A DNA stretch of 64,000 bases, taken from positions 1 through 64,000 of the forward strand of contig NZ_BPFH01000008.1 of assembly GCF_019655435.1 (NCBI RefSeq), written 5' to 3'. The translations under genes and the position numbers were made by a program. The notes below the pieces were generated by a model. That model made no database searches and was not told the DNA's origin. It saw only the letters and a list, made by a program, of their open reading frames with translations. This DNA is from Jannaschia pagri (GTDB lineage Bacteria; Pseudomonadota; Alphaproteobacteria; Rhodobacterales; Rhodobacteraceae). Below, in pieces: positions 33,057 to 43,128 of the stretch; position 1 is the stretch's first letter, and each line of letters begins with the position of its first letter.

Positions 33057-36000
33057 CATTCCGCCAGCCCCGCTTGGTGGCGCTGGCTCTGATGGTCATC
33101 TTGGCGGCGGGCCTGTCGTCCCTGCTGGCCATCGGTCGGCAAGAGGATCCAACCATCACCAACCTTTTTGCGACGGTCACGACGGCCTATCCAGGGGCGG
33201 AGCCGGCACGGGTCGAAAGCCTGGTCACCGCCGAAATCGAAGACGCCCTGCGCGAAGTAGCGGAGGTCGATACCGTCGAAAGCGTCTCCTCGACCGGCAT
33301 CTCCATTGTTCAGGTCGAGTTGTTGGAGACCTTAGCCGACGACCGCATCGAACAAGTCTGGTCGGAGTTGCGCGATGCCCTCTCCGATGTGGCCGCAACA
33401 CTGCCCAGCGGTGTGCAAGAGCCAGAGTTGAACACCGACGGCGCGGGCGCCTACGCCGCTATTGTGGCCTTGACGGCGGATCGTCCCTCCGTGCCGATGG
33501 CCCTGACCGCCCGTTGGGCCGATGCCTTGGCCGATGACCTGCGCAGCGTGCCTGGCACCAAACTGGTCGAGACATTCGGGACGCCCGAAGAAGAGGTGCT
33601 GATCACCTTGGACGCGGCGCGCGCCGCTGGCTTGGGCCTGACCGCCGATGCGGTGTCTTCTGCCGTGCGGACGGCTGATGCAAAGGTGCGGGCCGGTCGG
33701 GTGACAGGCGCGGGCGATGACTTCGTCTTGGAAGTGACGGGTGAAATCGACAGCCTCGATCGGCTGCGCGGCATCGTGCTGCGCGATGGCGCCGACGGCC
33801 GCACACTGCGCCTGGGCGATGTGGCCCAGGTAACACGTGGGCCGCGCTTGCCCCTGGCAGAGGCCGCGCTCCACGACGGCAAGCCCGCGATCCTGGTGGC
33901 GGCCAAGCTCGAAGACGGCTTGCAGGTCGATCTCTGGGCCGCCGATATCCGCGCCCAAGTCGCCGACTTCCAGGCCACCCGGCCCGGTGGGATCGGCGTG
34001 ACGCTGGTGTTCGATCAATCGACCTATACGGCGGATCGCTTGGCCGAGGTCGGTGGCAACATGGCCCTCGGTATAGGTTTGGTGGTCGTTGTGCTGTTGG
34101 TCACCCTGGGTCTGCGCGCCGCGTTAATCGTCGCGTTAATCCTGCCGGTGGTCAGCCTGGCAACGCTGGCCACGATGAATGCCATTGGCTTGCCGATCCA
34201 TCAGATGTCGGTCACGGGTCTGATCGTGGCGTTGGGTTTGTTGGTCGATGCTGGCATCGTCATGACGGATGAGGTGGGGCGCCGCCTGCGCGACGGACAG
34301 GCCCGGGCCGAGGCCGTTGGACAGGCTGTCCGTCGCCTGACCATGCCGCTCTTTGCCTCGACCGCCACGACAGCGCTGTCGTTTGTGCCGATGATCTTGC
34401 TGCCAGGGCCCGCCGGGGATTTCGTGGGATCTATCGCCTTGGCCGTGGTGATCATGCTGCTGTGGTCCTTTGTGGTGGCCGTCACAATCACCCCGGCCGT
34501 CGCGGGGTGGATCTTGCCCGAGGGCAGCACCCGGGGCTGGTTGGCCCAGGGGATACCCGCCGGACCCCTCGGTCGTTTGTTCCATTGGAGCCTGCGGCTG
34601 TCTGCCCGCAATCCCATCCGCTCCATCGCTTTGGCGCTCGTATTGCCGGTTCTGGGGTTTGCCTCCATGCCGCTGCTCACGGCGCAGTTCTTTCCAGGGG
34701 TGGACCGAGACCAGTTCCATATCGAAGTGGACCTGCCCCCGGGCACGGGCATCGACAGGACCCAGGCCGTTGTGGACCGCCTGGACGACCGTCTGCGCGG
34801 GACCGACGGGATTGCCTCGGTCACCTGGACGCTGGGACGGTCGGCGCCTGCGTTTTACTACAACATCACCGGCGGGCGCGATCAGGCGCCGCGCTACGCG
34901 CAGGCTCTGATCCGCACGGATGGGCCCGCCGTGACCGAAGCAATCCTGCCTGATCTGCAACGAACGCTGCCCACAGTGGCGCCCGAGGCGCAGGTCCTTG
35001 TGCGTGGGTTGGTCCAAGGGCCGCCGGTCAACGCCCCGGTGGAATTGCGTCTGGTTGGCGATGACTTGGCTGACTTGACAGAACAGGGAGAGATTCTGCG
35101 TCGCATCGCGTCGGATGCACCCGCTGTGACGATGGCCCGGGCCTCGATCACGCCCGGGGCCGCGAAACTCTCCGTTGACTTGGATGAGGCCCGGGCGCGG
35201 CTGGTGGGCTTGGACCCGGGTGCCGTGGCCCTCCAGTTGGAGGCAGCACTTGTGGGTGTGACGGGCGGCTCCCTTCTGGAAGGGACCGAGGATTTGCCCG
35301 TCCGCGTCCGCTTGGGCGATGCTCTCCGCGCCGATCCGGCTGCGATCCGTGATATGTCCATCCTGCCTCCCGGCGCTCCGGCGCGGGCGGCGACGGGGGC
35401 ATTTCCCGGGATTCCGCTGTCCTCCCTGGCGGAGGTTGAGTTGATCCCGGGGCAGGGCGAGATCACGCGGCGCAACGCGGAACGGGTGAACACGGTCCAG
35501 GTGTTCCTGATCCGGGGTGTTCTGCCGGAAGAGGGCCTCGCCGCGATCCGAGAGCGTATCGACGCGGCTGGCTTTGAGCTGCCCCAAGGTATGCGGCTAG
35601 AGATCGGTGGGGACGCCGATGCCAGATCGTCGACCTTGAACAACTTGCTGGCGTCCTTGGGGCTGATCGTGACCCTGTCTATCGCCGTGGTGGTGCTGAC
35701 CTTCTCCAGTTTCCGTTTGGCGTCGGTCGCGCTCGTGGTGGCGGGGCTGTCGGCTGGGTTGTCGATGTTGGCTTTGGCGGTTTTCGGCTATCCGTTCGGG
35801 ATCAATGCGATCATCGGTCTGATCGGGTCCATCGGGGTCAGCATCAACGCCGCGCTCATCATCATGACGGCGCTGCAAGAGGATCCCAAGGCGCGCCTAG
35901 GCGATGCCGCGGCCATGGCACAGGTGGTGATGAACTCCGCCCGGCACATCGTCTCGACGACGATCACGACCTTCGGGGGGTTCTTGCCGCTGATCCTGGC

Positions 36001-36190
36001 CGGGGGCGGCTTCTGGCCACCTTTCGCCATGGCCGTTGCCGGGGGTGTTCTGCTGTCGACGGTGGTCAGCTTTTACTTCACGCCGCCGGCCTACAAGCTG
36101 GCCTATGGGCGGTGGCAAAAGGCGCCGACGCCTAAGCCGCAAGCCCAGGGCACCGCGCAGGCCCCGCTTCAACTGGTGGCTGCGGAGTAG
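33044..36190 (+). CDS. RND efflux permease, system 2
   Basis: A 1048-residue RND permease. The first helix is LVALALMVILAAGLSSLLAI, followed by the usual RQEDPTITN and AYPGAEPARVE. The relay helix reads VALGLLVDAGIVMTDEV, retaining one Asp of the AcrB pair. The second half has FGYPFGINAIIGLIGSIGVSINAALI. Like system 1 it has no outer-membrane partner in the window. It ends two bases before the convergent persulfide-dioxygenase gene. Confidence 0.9.
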   Translation: MGALTFRQPRLVALALMVILAAGLSSLLAIGRQEDPTITNLFATVTTAYPGAEPARVESLVTAEIEDALREVAEVDTVESVSSTGISIVQVELLETLADDRIEQVWSELRDALSDVAATLPSGVQEPELNTDGAGAYAAIVALTADRPSVPMALTARWADALADDLRSVPGTKLVETFGTPEEEVLITLDAARAAGLGLTADAVSSAVRTADAKVRAGRVTGAGDDFVLEVTGEIDSLDRLRGIVLRDGADGRTLRLGDVAQVTRGPRLPLAEAALHDGKPAILVAAKLEDGLQVDLWAADIRAQVADFQATRPGGIGVTLVFDQSTYTADRLAEVGGNMALGIGLVVVVLLVTLGLRAALIVALILPVVSLATLATMNAIGLPIHQMSVTGLIVALGLLVDAGIVMTDEVGRRLRDGQARAEAVGQAVRRLTMPLFASTATTALSFVPMILLPGPAGDFVGSIALAVVIMLLWSFVVAVTITPAVAGWILPEGSTRGWLAQGIPAGPLGRLFHWSLRLSARNPIRSIALALVLPVLGFASMPLLTAQFFPGVDRDQFHIEVDLPPGTGIDRTQAVVDRLDDRLRGTDGIASVTWTLGRSAPAFYYNITGGRDQAPRYAQALIRTDGPAVTEAILPDLQRTLPTVAPEAQVLVRGLVQGPPVNAPVELRLVGDDLADLTEQGEILRRIASDAPAVTMARASITPGAAKLSVDLDEARARLVGLDPGAVALQLEAALVGVTGGSLLEGTEDLPVRVRLGDALRADPAAIRDMSILPPGAPARAATGAFPGIPLSSLAEVELIPGQGEITRRNAERVNTVQVFLIRGVLPEEGLAAIRERIDAAGFELPQGMRLEIGGDADARSSTLNNLLASLGLIVTLSIAVVVLTFSSFRLASVALVVAGLSAGLSMLALAVFGYPFGINAIIGLIGSIGVSINAALIIMTALQEDPKARLGDAAAMAQVVMNSARHIVSTTITTFGGFLPLILAGGGFWPPFAMAVAGGVLLSTVVSFYFTPPAYKLAYGRWQKAPTPKPQAQGTAQAPLQLVAAE

Positions 36191-36192
36191 GG

Positions 36193-37080
36193 CTACAGGC
36201 CGTTGACGGGCACCTTCATCATAGGGTGCCCGTCGTCGTCGCGGGGCACCTCACCGGCGCGCATGTTGACCTGAAGCGAGGGAATGATCAGCGCGGGGAC
36301 CTTCAACTGCGCGTCCCGTTCCGTGCGAAAGGCGATGAAGTCGTCACGCGTTTTGCCGCCGCCCACATGGATGTTGGCGCGCCGCTGCTCGGCCACGCTC
36401 GTCTCCCACGCGATGGCGCGCCCGCCTGGGCCATAGTCGTGGCACATGAACAGCCGCAGATCATCGGGCAGGGTCAGGATCCGCTGGATGGAGTCATAGA
36501 GTTGCCCTGCGTCCCCACCGGGAAAATCACACCGGGCAGAGCCGCCATCGGGCATGAAGAGCGTATCGCCCACAAAGGCCGCGTCGCCCATGACATGGAC
36601 CATGCACGCAGGCGTATGGCCCGGCGTGTGCAGGGCCAGCGCCTGCATCCCCCCGACAGAGTAGGTGTCGCCATCTTGGAAAAGGGCGTCGAACTGGCTG
36701 CCGTCGCGTTGGAACTCTGTGCCCTCGTTGAAGACCTTGCCGAAGGTCTCTTGTACCTCGGTGATGCCCGCGCCGATCCCGATCTTGCCGCCGAGCGCGT
36801 CTTGCAGGTACGGCGCCGCAGACAGGTGGTCGGCGTGCACATGGGTTTCGATGATCCACTCCAGCGAGAGGCCCTGTTCGCGGATATGGGCGATTAGGCG
36901 GTCCGCCCCGCCATAGGTGATGCGCCCGGCGGCGTAGTCGATGTCGAGAACCGGATCGATGATCGCGCAGGCCGTGCTGCCCGGATCGCGGACCACATAG
37001 CTTATGGTGTTCGTGGCCTCGTCGAAGAACCCACTGACCTCGGGTGTCACGTCCATCTGGATGGGCAGATCGGGCATCAT
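36193..37080 (-). CDS. MBL-fold persulfide dioxygenase-type enzyme (ETHE1/Blh-like)
   Basis: A 295-residue metallo-beta-lactamase-fold protein of the Blh/ETHE1 type, which oxidises glutathione persulfide to sulfite. The iron-binding motif is ETHVHADHLSAAPYLQ, with HTPGHTPACMVHV and the aspartate-bearing GDTLFMPDGGSARCDFPGGDA, and a distal histidine in MCHDYGP. There is no signal peptide, so it is cytoplasmic. GGAGGAGAG precedes the ATG. It lies 76 bases after hypE on the same strand and may extend that transcript. Functionally it fits sulfide detoxification beside the sox locus. Confidence 0.85.
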   Translation of the reverse strand: MMPDLPIQMDVTPEVSGFFDEATNTISYVVRDPGSTACAIIDPVLDIDYAAGRITYGGADRLIAHIREQGLSLEWIIETHVHADHLSAAPYLQDALGGKIGIGAGITEVQETFGKVFNEGTEFQRDGSQFDALFQDGDTYSVGGMQALALHTPGHTPACMVHVMGDAAFVGDTLFMPDGGSARCDFPGGDAGQLYDSIQRILTLPDDLRLFMCHDYGPGGRAIAWETSVAEQRRANIHVGGGKTRDDFIAFRTERDAQLKVPALIIPSLQVNMRAGEVPRDDDGHPMMKVPVNGL

Positions 37081-37156
37081 CTCTCCTCCGGCTGGCTGTT
37101 TTGCCAGAGGCTAGCGCAGGTGCGGCCAATATCGAAGCAAAAGCCGTACCCGCCGG

Positions 37157-38194
37157 TCAGCAGATGCGCGGCAATTGGTCCCCGATCAACATGTCTACGA
37201 TGCGAGTGCCGCCAAAGGCGGTGCGCATGGTCACGGGCACTGGCCCCTTGGCCTGGGCACGGCCAACGATCACCGCGTCGCGGCCTGCCTCGGTCCCGCG
37301 CATGGCGGCCAGCGCGGCCTCGGCCTGATCCTCGGGGACAAAGACCACAAGGGCGCCTTCGTTCGCCAGGTAAAGCGGATCCAGGCCCAGGATTTCGCAC
37401 ATGCCCTTCACTTCGGGGTGCAGGGGCAGGGCCGTTTCGTCCAATTCGACCGTGACGCCCGCCGCTTCGGCCATCTCATTGAGGGCCGAGGCCAGCCCGC
37501 CGCGGGTCGCATCCCGCGCGGCGCGTGTGTCCGGGGCGGCTGTGATCACGGCCTCCATCAGGTGACCCAGGCCCTGGCAATCGCTTTCGATGGCGGTGGT
37601 CAGCGCCAGATCGCCCCGTGCGGCCAGGATCGCCGCGCCGTGGTTGCCCAACACGCCATTGACGATGGCCACGTCGCCGGGCTGGATCGCCTCGGCGCGC
37701 AGGTCCCGGCCCGGCGGGATCACGCCAACGCCGCTGGTCGTGATGAACACCGTGTCAGCTGCGCCGCGCCCGACAACCTTGGTGTCGCCGGTGACGATGC
37801 TGACGCCTGCCGCCGCCGCCTCTGCCGCCATGGAGGCCACGATCCGCCGCAGCAGCGCCACCTCGCACCCCTCTTCGATGATGAAGGAGGCCGACAGCCA
37901 CAGGGGCCGCGCGCCCCCCACCGCCAAGTCATTGACCGTGCCGCAAACGGCAATCTTGCCGATGTCACCACCCGGGAATTCGACCGGAGAGACCACGAAG
38001 CTATCGGTCGTCATCGCCAGTTGTGCGCCCGGTTCTGTCAGGGCGGGATGGGACAGGCGGGCCTGATCCTCCATGCCCGGCGGCGCGAAGACCGAAGTGA
38101 AGACATCCTCGATCAGGTCGCGCATGGCTTTGCCGCCGCCGCCATGGGACAGGGTCACGCGCTGGTCGCGCAAGGTCCGGGGTTGGGCGGTCAT
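37157..38194 (-). CDS. hypE: hydrogenase maturation protein HypE
   Basis: A 345-residue ATP-dependent dehydratase that converts the carbamoyl group on its C-terminal cysteine to cyanide for the NiFe active site. It starts near LSHGGGGKAM, typical of HypE, and ends with the diagnostic PRIC, so the reactive cysteine is the last residue. GDTKVVGRGAAD is also conserved. Its start overlaps the hypD stop by four bases. It is the last gene of the hyp string. Confidence 0.95.
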   Translation of the reverse strand: MTAQPRTLRDQRVTLSHGGGGKAMRDLIEDVFTSVFAPPGMEDQARLSHPALTEPGAQLAMTTDSFVVSPVEFPGGDIGKIAVCGTVNDLAVGGARPLWLSASFIIEEGCEVALLRRIVASMAAEAAAAGVSIVTGDTKVVGRGAADTVFITTSGVGVIPPGRDLRAEAIQPGDVAIVNGVLGNHGAAILAARGDLALTTAIESDCQGLGHLMEAVITAAPDTRAARDATRGGLASALNEMAEAAGVTVELDETALPLHPEVKGMCEILGLDPLYLANEGALVVFVPEDQAEAALAAMRGTEAGRDAVIVGRAQAKGPVPVTMRTAFGGTRIVDMLIGDQLPRIC

Positions 38195-39336
38195 TCCGCC
38201 GCCTCCAGGGCGCGCACACCGCCGTATTGCCAGTAGGCGGCGCAGGCGCCCTCGGAGGAGACCATCAGTGCGCCGAGCGGCATCTCAGGGGTGCAGCCCT
38301 TGCCGAACTGTGCGCAGGCGGTGGGTTTCATTCGACCGGTCATGACGGCCCCGCAGGCGCAGCCCTCCGGCTCTGGCGTAGCTGCCCGCACCTCGGCCCC
38401 ATAGCCGACACCGAACTTCGCCTCCGCGTCCCAGGCGCGAAAGGCGTCGCGCATGCGCAGGCCGCTGGCGTCGATCTCGCCCAACCCGCGCCATTCGAAC
38501 GACGGGCGCGGTTCATAGACAGCGTCCACGGCGGCAATGCTGATAGGGTTGCCATGTTCGGGCACGACCCGCGCATATTGGTTTTCCACCTCGGCCCGGC
38601 CTTCGGCGATCTGGGTCAGCACCATCAGGACGGAATGGAGCAGGTCCAGCGGCTCGAACCCGGCGACCACGATGGGCTTGCCGAACTCCTCGGCGATGAA
38701 GTCATAGGGGTGCGTGCCGATGACCATCGACACATGGCCCGGTCCGACGAACCCATCGAGCATCATGTGGGGGTCATTCAACAGGGCGCGCAGCGGCGCG
38801 GGCACCGTGATATGGTTGCAGAAAATGCTGAAGTTCATCACCCCGTCCCGCGCGGCCTGTTGCACGGACATAGCGGTAGAGGGCGTCGTCGTCTCAAACC
38901 CCAGGCCGAAGAAGACGATTTCTCGGTCGGGATTTCGGCGCGCCAGTTCCAGGGCATCGAGCGGGGAATAGACCATGCGGATGTCCGCCCCGTCGGCCTT
39001 GGCTTGCAGCAGTGACTTGCGCGTGCCCGGCACCCGCATGGCATCCCCGAAGGTGCAAAAGATCACTTCGGGGCGTTCGGCAAGCTCGACGCATTCGTCG
39101 ACCCGCGCCATGGGCAACACACAGACCGGGCAGCCGGGGCCGTGGATGAACTCGATCCCCGGATGGACCATCTTGTCGAGGCCGTAGCGAAAGATCGCGT
39201 GGGTGTGCCCGCCGCAGATCTCCATGATGCGGACTGGGGCCTCTGGCGTGGCGCCAATGCGGTCAGCCACGGCGGTGATGGCGGCCAAGACACCCCGGGC
39301 GGCGACCGGGTCGCGGAATTCTTCGACGTATTTCAT
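38191..39336 (-). CDS. hypD: hydrogenase maturation protein HypD
   Basis: A 381-residue iron-sulfur protein that, with HypC, assembles the Fe(CN)2CO group. Conserved segments are MEICGGHTHAIFRYG, HGPGCPVCVLP (the thiol pair that holds iron) and GFETTTPSTAM. The C-terminal cysteine-rich [4Fe-4S] region includes EGCACGAV and AQFGKGCTPEMPLGALMVSSEGACAAY. It overlaps hypC and hypE by four bases each. Confidence 0.95.
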   Translation of the reverse strand: MKYVEEFRDPVAARGVLAAITAVADRIGATPEAPVRIMEICGGHTHAIFRYGLDKMVHPGIEFIHGPGCPVCVLPMARVDECVELAERPEVIFCTFGDAMRVPGTRKSLLQAKADGADIRMVYSPLDALELARRNPDREIVFFGLGFETTTPSTAMSVQQAARDGVMNFSIFCNHITVPAPLRALLNDPHMMLDGFVGPGHVSMVIGTHPYDFIAEEFGKPIVVAGFEPLDLLHSVLMVLTQIAEGRAEVENQYARVVPEHGNPISIAAVDAVYEPRPSFEWRGLGEIDASGLRMRDAFRAWDAEAKFGVGYGAEVRAATPEPEGCACGAVMTGRMKPTACAQFGKGCTPEMPLGALMVSSEGACAAYWQYGGVRALEAAE

Positions 39337-39623
39337 TGGACCCCCTCCAAAGCGCGCTGCCCTTCGGCCATGGCCTCCAGGGTTTCCTGTGCTTCCCCCA
39401 GGCCGCGCAGCGCCTCTAGGGTGGCGGCGGCCTCATCGGCGTCGATCACGGCCATGGCAAAGCCCACGTGGATCAATACCCATTGACCCAAGAGGTCCTC
39501 TAACGGGCCTGTCGCGACGGGCGTTAATGACACCTCTCGGCGCACGCCCGAGACATCGGCCATAGCCATCTGTCGGTCCGCATCCGTGATCTCGACGATC
39601 TGTCCAGGGATCCCCAAACACAT
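39333..39623 (-). CDS. hypC: hydrogenase assembly chaperone HypC
   Basis: A 96-residue HypC/HupF-family chaperone starting MCLGIPGQIVEI; the Cys2 after the initiator methionine is essential for metal-centre transfer. The start at 39623 was chosen so that Cys2 is exposed, and it lies two bases after the hupR stop. HVGFAMAVIDADEA is conserved. It works with HypD. Its paralogue hupF lies further upstream in the same cluster. Confidence 0.93.
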   Translation of the reverse strand: MCLGIPGQIVEITDADRQMAMADVSGVRREVSLTPVATGPLEDLLGQWVLIHVGFAMAVIDADEAAATLEALRGLGEAQETLEAMAEGQRALEGVQ

Positions 39624-39625
39624 GG

Positions 39626-41098
39626 CTAGTCCTCCTCCGATGACACGGCGTGGGGTTCGATCCCGTACCGGTCCAGTTTTGCCCTCAGGCCCACGCGGCT
39701 CAGCCCCAATTCGGTGGCGGCGCGTGATTTGTTCCATTTGCAGCGGGTCAGGGTCTCCCGCAGGATGCGGGCTTCCATCATCTCAACCCGGTCCTTGAGT
39801 GTGCCATCCAGCGTGCCCACCTGCGCCGCCTCGCGGTCGGCACCGGTTTCACCCGGCTCCGCCTGCAGGATATGGCGAGAGATCAATTCGGGGCCCAGGG
39901 TCATCTCCTGCGCGAGGACCAGCATCCGCGTCACCTCGTTGCGCAATTCGGGAATGTTGCCGGGCCAATCGTAGCCCTCCAAGAAGTCCAACGCGGCATT
40001 GGAAAACCCGCGCGCGGGCTTGCCATGGGCGTCCGCCGCCTCCGCCAGGAGGCGGTCGGCCAGCAACGCGATGTCGCCCGGACGCCCGCGTAGGGGCGGC
40101 ACGGCAAGTTCTGTGACCGCCAGCGCATAAAACAGATCCGTGCGGAACCGCCCGTCGGCCACGGCGGCGCGCAGGTCGCCATGGGCGCCCGCGATCAGCC
40201 GCGCGCGGCTAGTCAGGGTCTCATGCCCCCCGATGGGGTCAAAAGCGCCTTCGGTCGCCACGCGCAGCAAGGCGATCTGCATCCCAGGCGACAGGCTGTC
40301 GATCCCATTGAGGAACACTGTGCCCCTATCGGCCCGCTGCAACAGGCCCGTCCGTGCGGGCGCACCATCGCGCAAAGCCCCACGCTTGGCGCCGAACAAC
40401 TCCAGCCGCAGCACATCGTCGGTTAACCCGGCGCAGTTCAGCTCGTAAAACGGTCGATCCGCCCGCAGCGATCCGTAGTGCATGGCCCGCGCCAGGTCGG
40501 TCTTGCCCGTTCCAGGCTCGCCCGCGATCAAGACCGGTACGTCGAAACTGGCGTAGTGACGGGCCAGTGCGATCGTGGCGTTCAGCGATGAATTCGGCCC
40601 GCGCAGCACCTTGTCGAACCCCAGCCCCTCCTGGAGGGCGCGCCGCTGTTGCTCCAGCTTGGCATCAGCGGTGGAGCCGAGATAGCGCATCTCCAGGGAC
40701 ATACGTTCATGGTCGCGGGCCAGTTGAAAAAGCCGGGCAGCGTTCCGTACCGCCATGAGCAACTGGTCAGGGTGCCAGGGCTTGGTGATGAACTGGTAGA
40801 TCCCGGCCTCGTTGATGGCCTGGATCATGTCGTTCGACTCCGTGTAGCCGGTGACGATGATGCGCACCGTCTCGGGCCAACGGTCGCGCATTTCGGTCAG
40901 CAGTTCGATGCCCGTCTTCCCCGGCATCCGCTGATCCGACAGGACGACCTGGACCCAGTGTTCCTCCATGAGCGCCCAGGCCTGTTCCGCGTTCCCGGCC
41001 TCCAGCACTTGAAAGTCGTCCTCCAACGCCATGCGCATGGCGGCGACGGAGTGCGGCTCGTCATCGACGACCAGAACCGTGGGCAGGGTGGTGGCCAT
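39626..41098 (-). CDS. hupR: HupR/HoxA response regulator of hydrogenase genes
   Basis: A 490-residue NtrC-like regulator. The receiver domain (about 6-120) has the phosphoacceptor Asp55 (VVLSDQRMP) and acidic pair near 12-13. The AAA+ domain has Walker A GEPGTGKT (193-200), but the GAFTGA loop reads GALRDG (240-245) and the Walker B region reads TVFLNGID, without the usual Asp-Glu. The C-terminal Fis-type helix-turn-helix is [20 protein letters not shown]. In Rhodobacter capsulatus HupR acts with sigma-70 polymerase and activates in the unphosphorylated form, which fits these losses. The ATG at 41098 overlaps the hypB stop by one base. Confidence 0.92.
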   Translation of the reverse strand: MATTLPTVLVVDDEPHSVAAMRMALEDDFQVLEAGNAEQAWALMEEHWVQVVLSDQRMPGKTGIELLTEMRDRWPETVRIIVTGYTESNDMIQAINEAGIYQFITKPWHPDQLLMAVRNAARLFQLARDHERMSLEMRYLGSTADAKLEQQRRALQEGLGFDKVLRGPNSSLNATIALARHYASFDVPVLIAGEPGTGKTDLARAMHYGSLRADRPFYELNCAGLTDDVLRLELFGAKRGALRDGAPARTGLLQRADRGTVFLNGIDSLSPGMQIALLRVATEGAFDPIGGHETLTSRARLIAGAHGDLRAAVADGRFRTDLFYALAVTELAVPPLRGRPGDIALLADRLLAEAADAHGKPARGFSNAALDFLEGYDWPGNIPELRNEVTRMLVLAQEMTLGPELISRHILQAEPGETGADREAAQVGTLDGTLKDRVEMMEARILRETLTRCKWNKSRAATELGLSRVGLRAKLDRYGIEPHAVSSEED

Positions 41099-41913
41099 CA
41101 GGCCGCTGCCTGCGCCCGTTGGGCCGCCAGCCAGCCGAGCCACGCCTCCATCCCCTCGCCAGTGCGGGCCGAGATGCGGATGACGTCGATGGTTGGGTTC
41201 ACACGGCGCAGGTTCGCCTCATAGAGGTCCAGGTCCACGTCACAATGGGGCGCCAGGTCGATCTTGTTGAGCAAGGCCACGCGCGAGGCGGTGAACATAT
41301 CCGGGTACTTCAAGGGCTTGTCCTCGCCCTCGGTTACCGACAGGACGGCGACTTTGGCCGCTTCGCCCAGGTCGAAGGCCGCGGGGCACACCAGATTGCC
41401 GACGTTTTCGATGAACAGGGTCGTGCCGGGGGCCGGGTCCAGATGGTCCAATGCATGGCCGACCATATGGCCGTCCAGGTGACAGCCCTTACCGGTATTC
41501 ACTTGGCAGGCGGGGGCGCCGGTGGCGCGGATGCGTTCGGCATCATTGGCGGTCTGTTGGTCGCCTTCGATCACAGCCACGGGGCCGGTCCCCGCCGCCT
41601 GCATCGCCCGGATCGTCGCGCAAAGCAGGGTCGTCTTGCCCGATCCGGGGGACGACACAAGGTTCACCGCCAGGATGTCCAGCGCGGCCATCCGCGCCCG
41701 GTTCGCCGCCGCATGGCGGTCGTTTTGCGACAGGATACCGGTCTCGATCTCGATCAGACGGTCCTGGGACATGCCCGCCACGGCGACACCGGCAGGCCCC
41801 TGACCGAAATGCAGGTCCTGGCCGCGGTGATGATGGTGATGGTGGTCGTGGCTGTGATCGTGGGGCGTCTGTCCCTCGACCACGCTATCGCCGCATCCGC
41901 AAACGGTACACAT
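41098..41913 (-). CDS. hypB: hydrogenase nickel-insertion GTPase HypB
   Basis: A 271-residue protein delivering nickel to the large subunit. It starts [10 protein letters not shown], with the N-terminal metal-binding CxxCxC, followed by a histidine-rich stretch ([12 protein letters not shown], about 22-33) that can store nickel. The G domain has P-loop [11 protein letters not shown] and [13 protein letters not shown]. The start codon overlaps the hypA stop by one base; an upstream in-frame start has no support. HypB works with HypA. Confidence 0.95.
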   Translation of the reverse strand: MCTVCGCGDSVVEGQTPHDHSHDHHHHHHRGQDLHFGQGPAGVAVAGMSQDRLIEIETGILSQNDRHAAANRARMAALDILAVNLVSSPGSGKTTLLCATIRAMQAAGTGPVAVIEGDQQTANDAERIRATGAPACQVNTGKGCHLDGHMVGHALDHLDPAPGTTLFIENVGNLVCPAAFDLGEAAKVAVLSVTEGEDKPLKYPDMFTASRVALLNKIDLAPHCDVDLDLYEANLRRVNPTIDVIRISARTGEGMEAWLGWLAAQRAQAAA

Positions 41914-42254
41914 CACGCCACCTCCATATCTTTTACGCGCATTTCGTCCCCTCCCTCGGGCATCAGCTTGCCGCCGCCGCAATCGGGGCAGGGGGCCAAG
42001 CGGTCGTTGATCTCCACGGGTTTGGCGCAGTCAAAGCACATGGCCCGCCCGGGCAAGTCGATCACCTCAAGCACGGACCCTTCGGCCTTGGAGCCGCGCA
42101 TCACGACCTCCCAGGCGAAATCCAAGGCGCCCCGTTCGACCCCTGCAAAGCGCCCGAGTTCCAGCCGCACGCGGGTCACGCGGGCGATGTCAGGCGCCGC
42201 GGCGGCGTCTTCGACCACGCGGCGGATGCCTTCGCAGATCGACATTTCATGCAT
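41913..42254 (-). CDS. hypA: hydrogenase nickel chaperone HypA
   Basis: A 113-residue chaperone starting [10 protein letters not shown], where His2 is the nickel ligand. The zinc site is formed by CFDC and CPDCGG (about residues 73-95). It overlaps the hupK stop by eight bases at its 5' end and abuts hypB. The length is typical of the family. Confidence 0.95.
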   Translation of the reverse strand: MHEMSICEGIRRVVEDAAAAPDIARVTRVRLELGRFAGVERGALDFAWEVVMRGSKAEGSVLEVIDLPGRAMCFDCAKPVEINDRLAPCPDCGGGKLMPEGGDEMRVKDMEVA

Positions 42255-43128
42255 GGGTCCCCTCCCGCAGCCGCACGGGGCTGCATGGATCCAGAATATC
42301 CAGTAAAAGCGGTGCCAGTCCCGCTTTTTCCGCAGGCAGCGACGACAGGGCGCGGTCTAGGATGCCCTCCTGCGCCAGCAAATGATCCGTTGGGGTCACT
42401 CGGGCGAAGGCGGTCACGCAGCCATCCTCGACCGTCAGCGCGATCCCATAGAGGCCACGGGTCGCTGGCACCACGGCCCAACCGGGGCCTGTCGTGGGGG
42501 CAGGCAGGCAACCATCCATGGCGGCCTGGACATCGTAGACCCGCGCCACCGCGCGCCAAAGCGGACCCTGTCCAGCGCGGTCCCCAAGGGCGCGTAACGC
42601 TGGGTGATCCGCGTGCCGCGCCGCCACCGAGTTCTCGCCCGCGTGGATGTCCCAGATCGTATCGGCCGTGACCCGTGGCGCCTGTGCGGCTGCTTCGCCG
42701 GGGTCAAAGCACCCGGCGATACGGCGCAGGACGGGGGCCACGCCCAGGTCCGAGGCCACAAAGCCGTGCAAGGCCTCTCCCGTTTGGGGCGCATGGCCTG
42801 TGGGTCCGAAAACCGCCTGGGCCAAATCCGCGCCCCCGTCGGCCCAGCCCGGCGGCAAGGGCAGCGGGGCCATGCCGAAGTGTCCGGGCCAAGACACGAA
42901 CAGTTTCATCACGTGGTCGCGCAGGACCTCTGCCGCGATGCCGTCCGTGGTCACGGGCTTCCCCAAGGCCGCCTGCACGCCTGCACCTTGGGCCGCGCGA
43001 CACAGGGAAAACAGGCGCGGCAACAGGGCCTCAACCTCCGCCACCGGCTTGCCCAGAACCATACGGTCGATGGGCAGCGGTGGGGCGGCTTGGGCCCGCA
43101 GGCGTGTCTGAGGCCCTGCGTCCAACAT
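42247..43128 (-). CDS. hupK: hydrogenase assembly protein HupK (HoxV)
   Basis: A 293-residue protein related to hydrogenase large subunits and proposed as a scaffold for Fe(CN)2CO assembly. It retains LFSLCRAAQ near residue 40 and a C-terminal [12 protein letters not shown] that mimics part of the DPCxxC motif, but lacks complete active-site cysteines. I chose the ATG at 43128, overlapping the hupJ stop by one base. It precedes hypA. HupK is often found only with oxygen-tolerant or uptake-type clusters. Confidence 0.85.
   Translation of the reverse strand: MLDAGPQTRLRAQAAPPLPIDRMVLGKPVAEVEALLPRLFSLCRAAQGAGVQAALGKPVTTDGIAAEVLRDHVMKLFVSWPGHFGMAPLPLPPGWADGGADLAQAVFGPTGHAPQTGEALHGFVASDLGVAPVLRRIAGCFDPGEAAAQAPRVTADTIWDIHAGENSVAARHADHPALRALGDRAGQGPLWRAVARVYDVQAAMDGCLPAPTTGPGWAVVPATRGLYGIALTVEDGCVTAFARVTPTDHLLAQEGILDRALSSLPAEKAGLAPLLLDILDPCSPVRLREGTHA

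Noticed and set aside
34136-35587. 483-codon frame antisense to RND permease 2
   Set aside because: It is a GC-driven shadow, low in hydrophobic segments, and the sense strand has an unmistakable RND protein.
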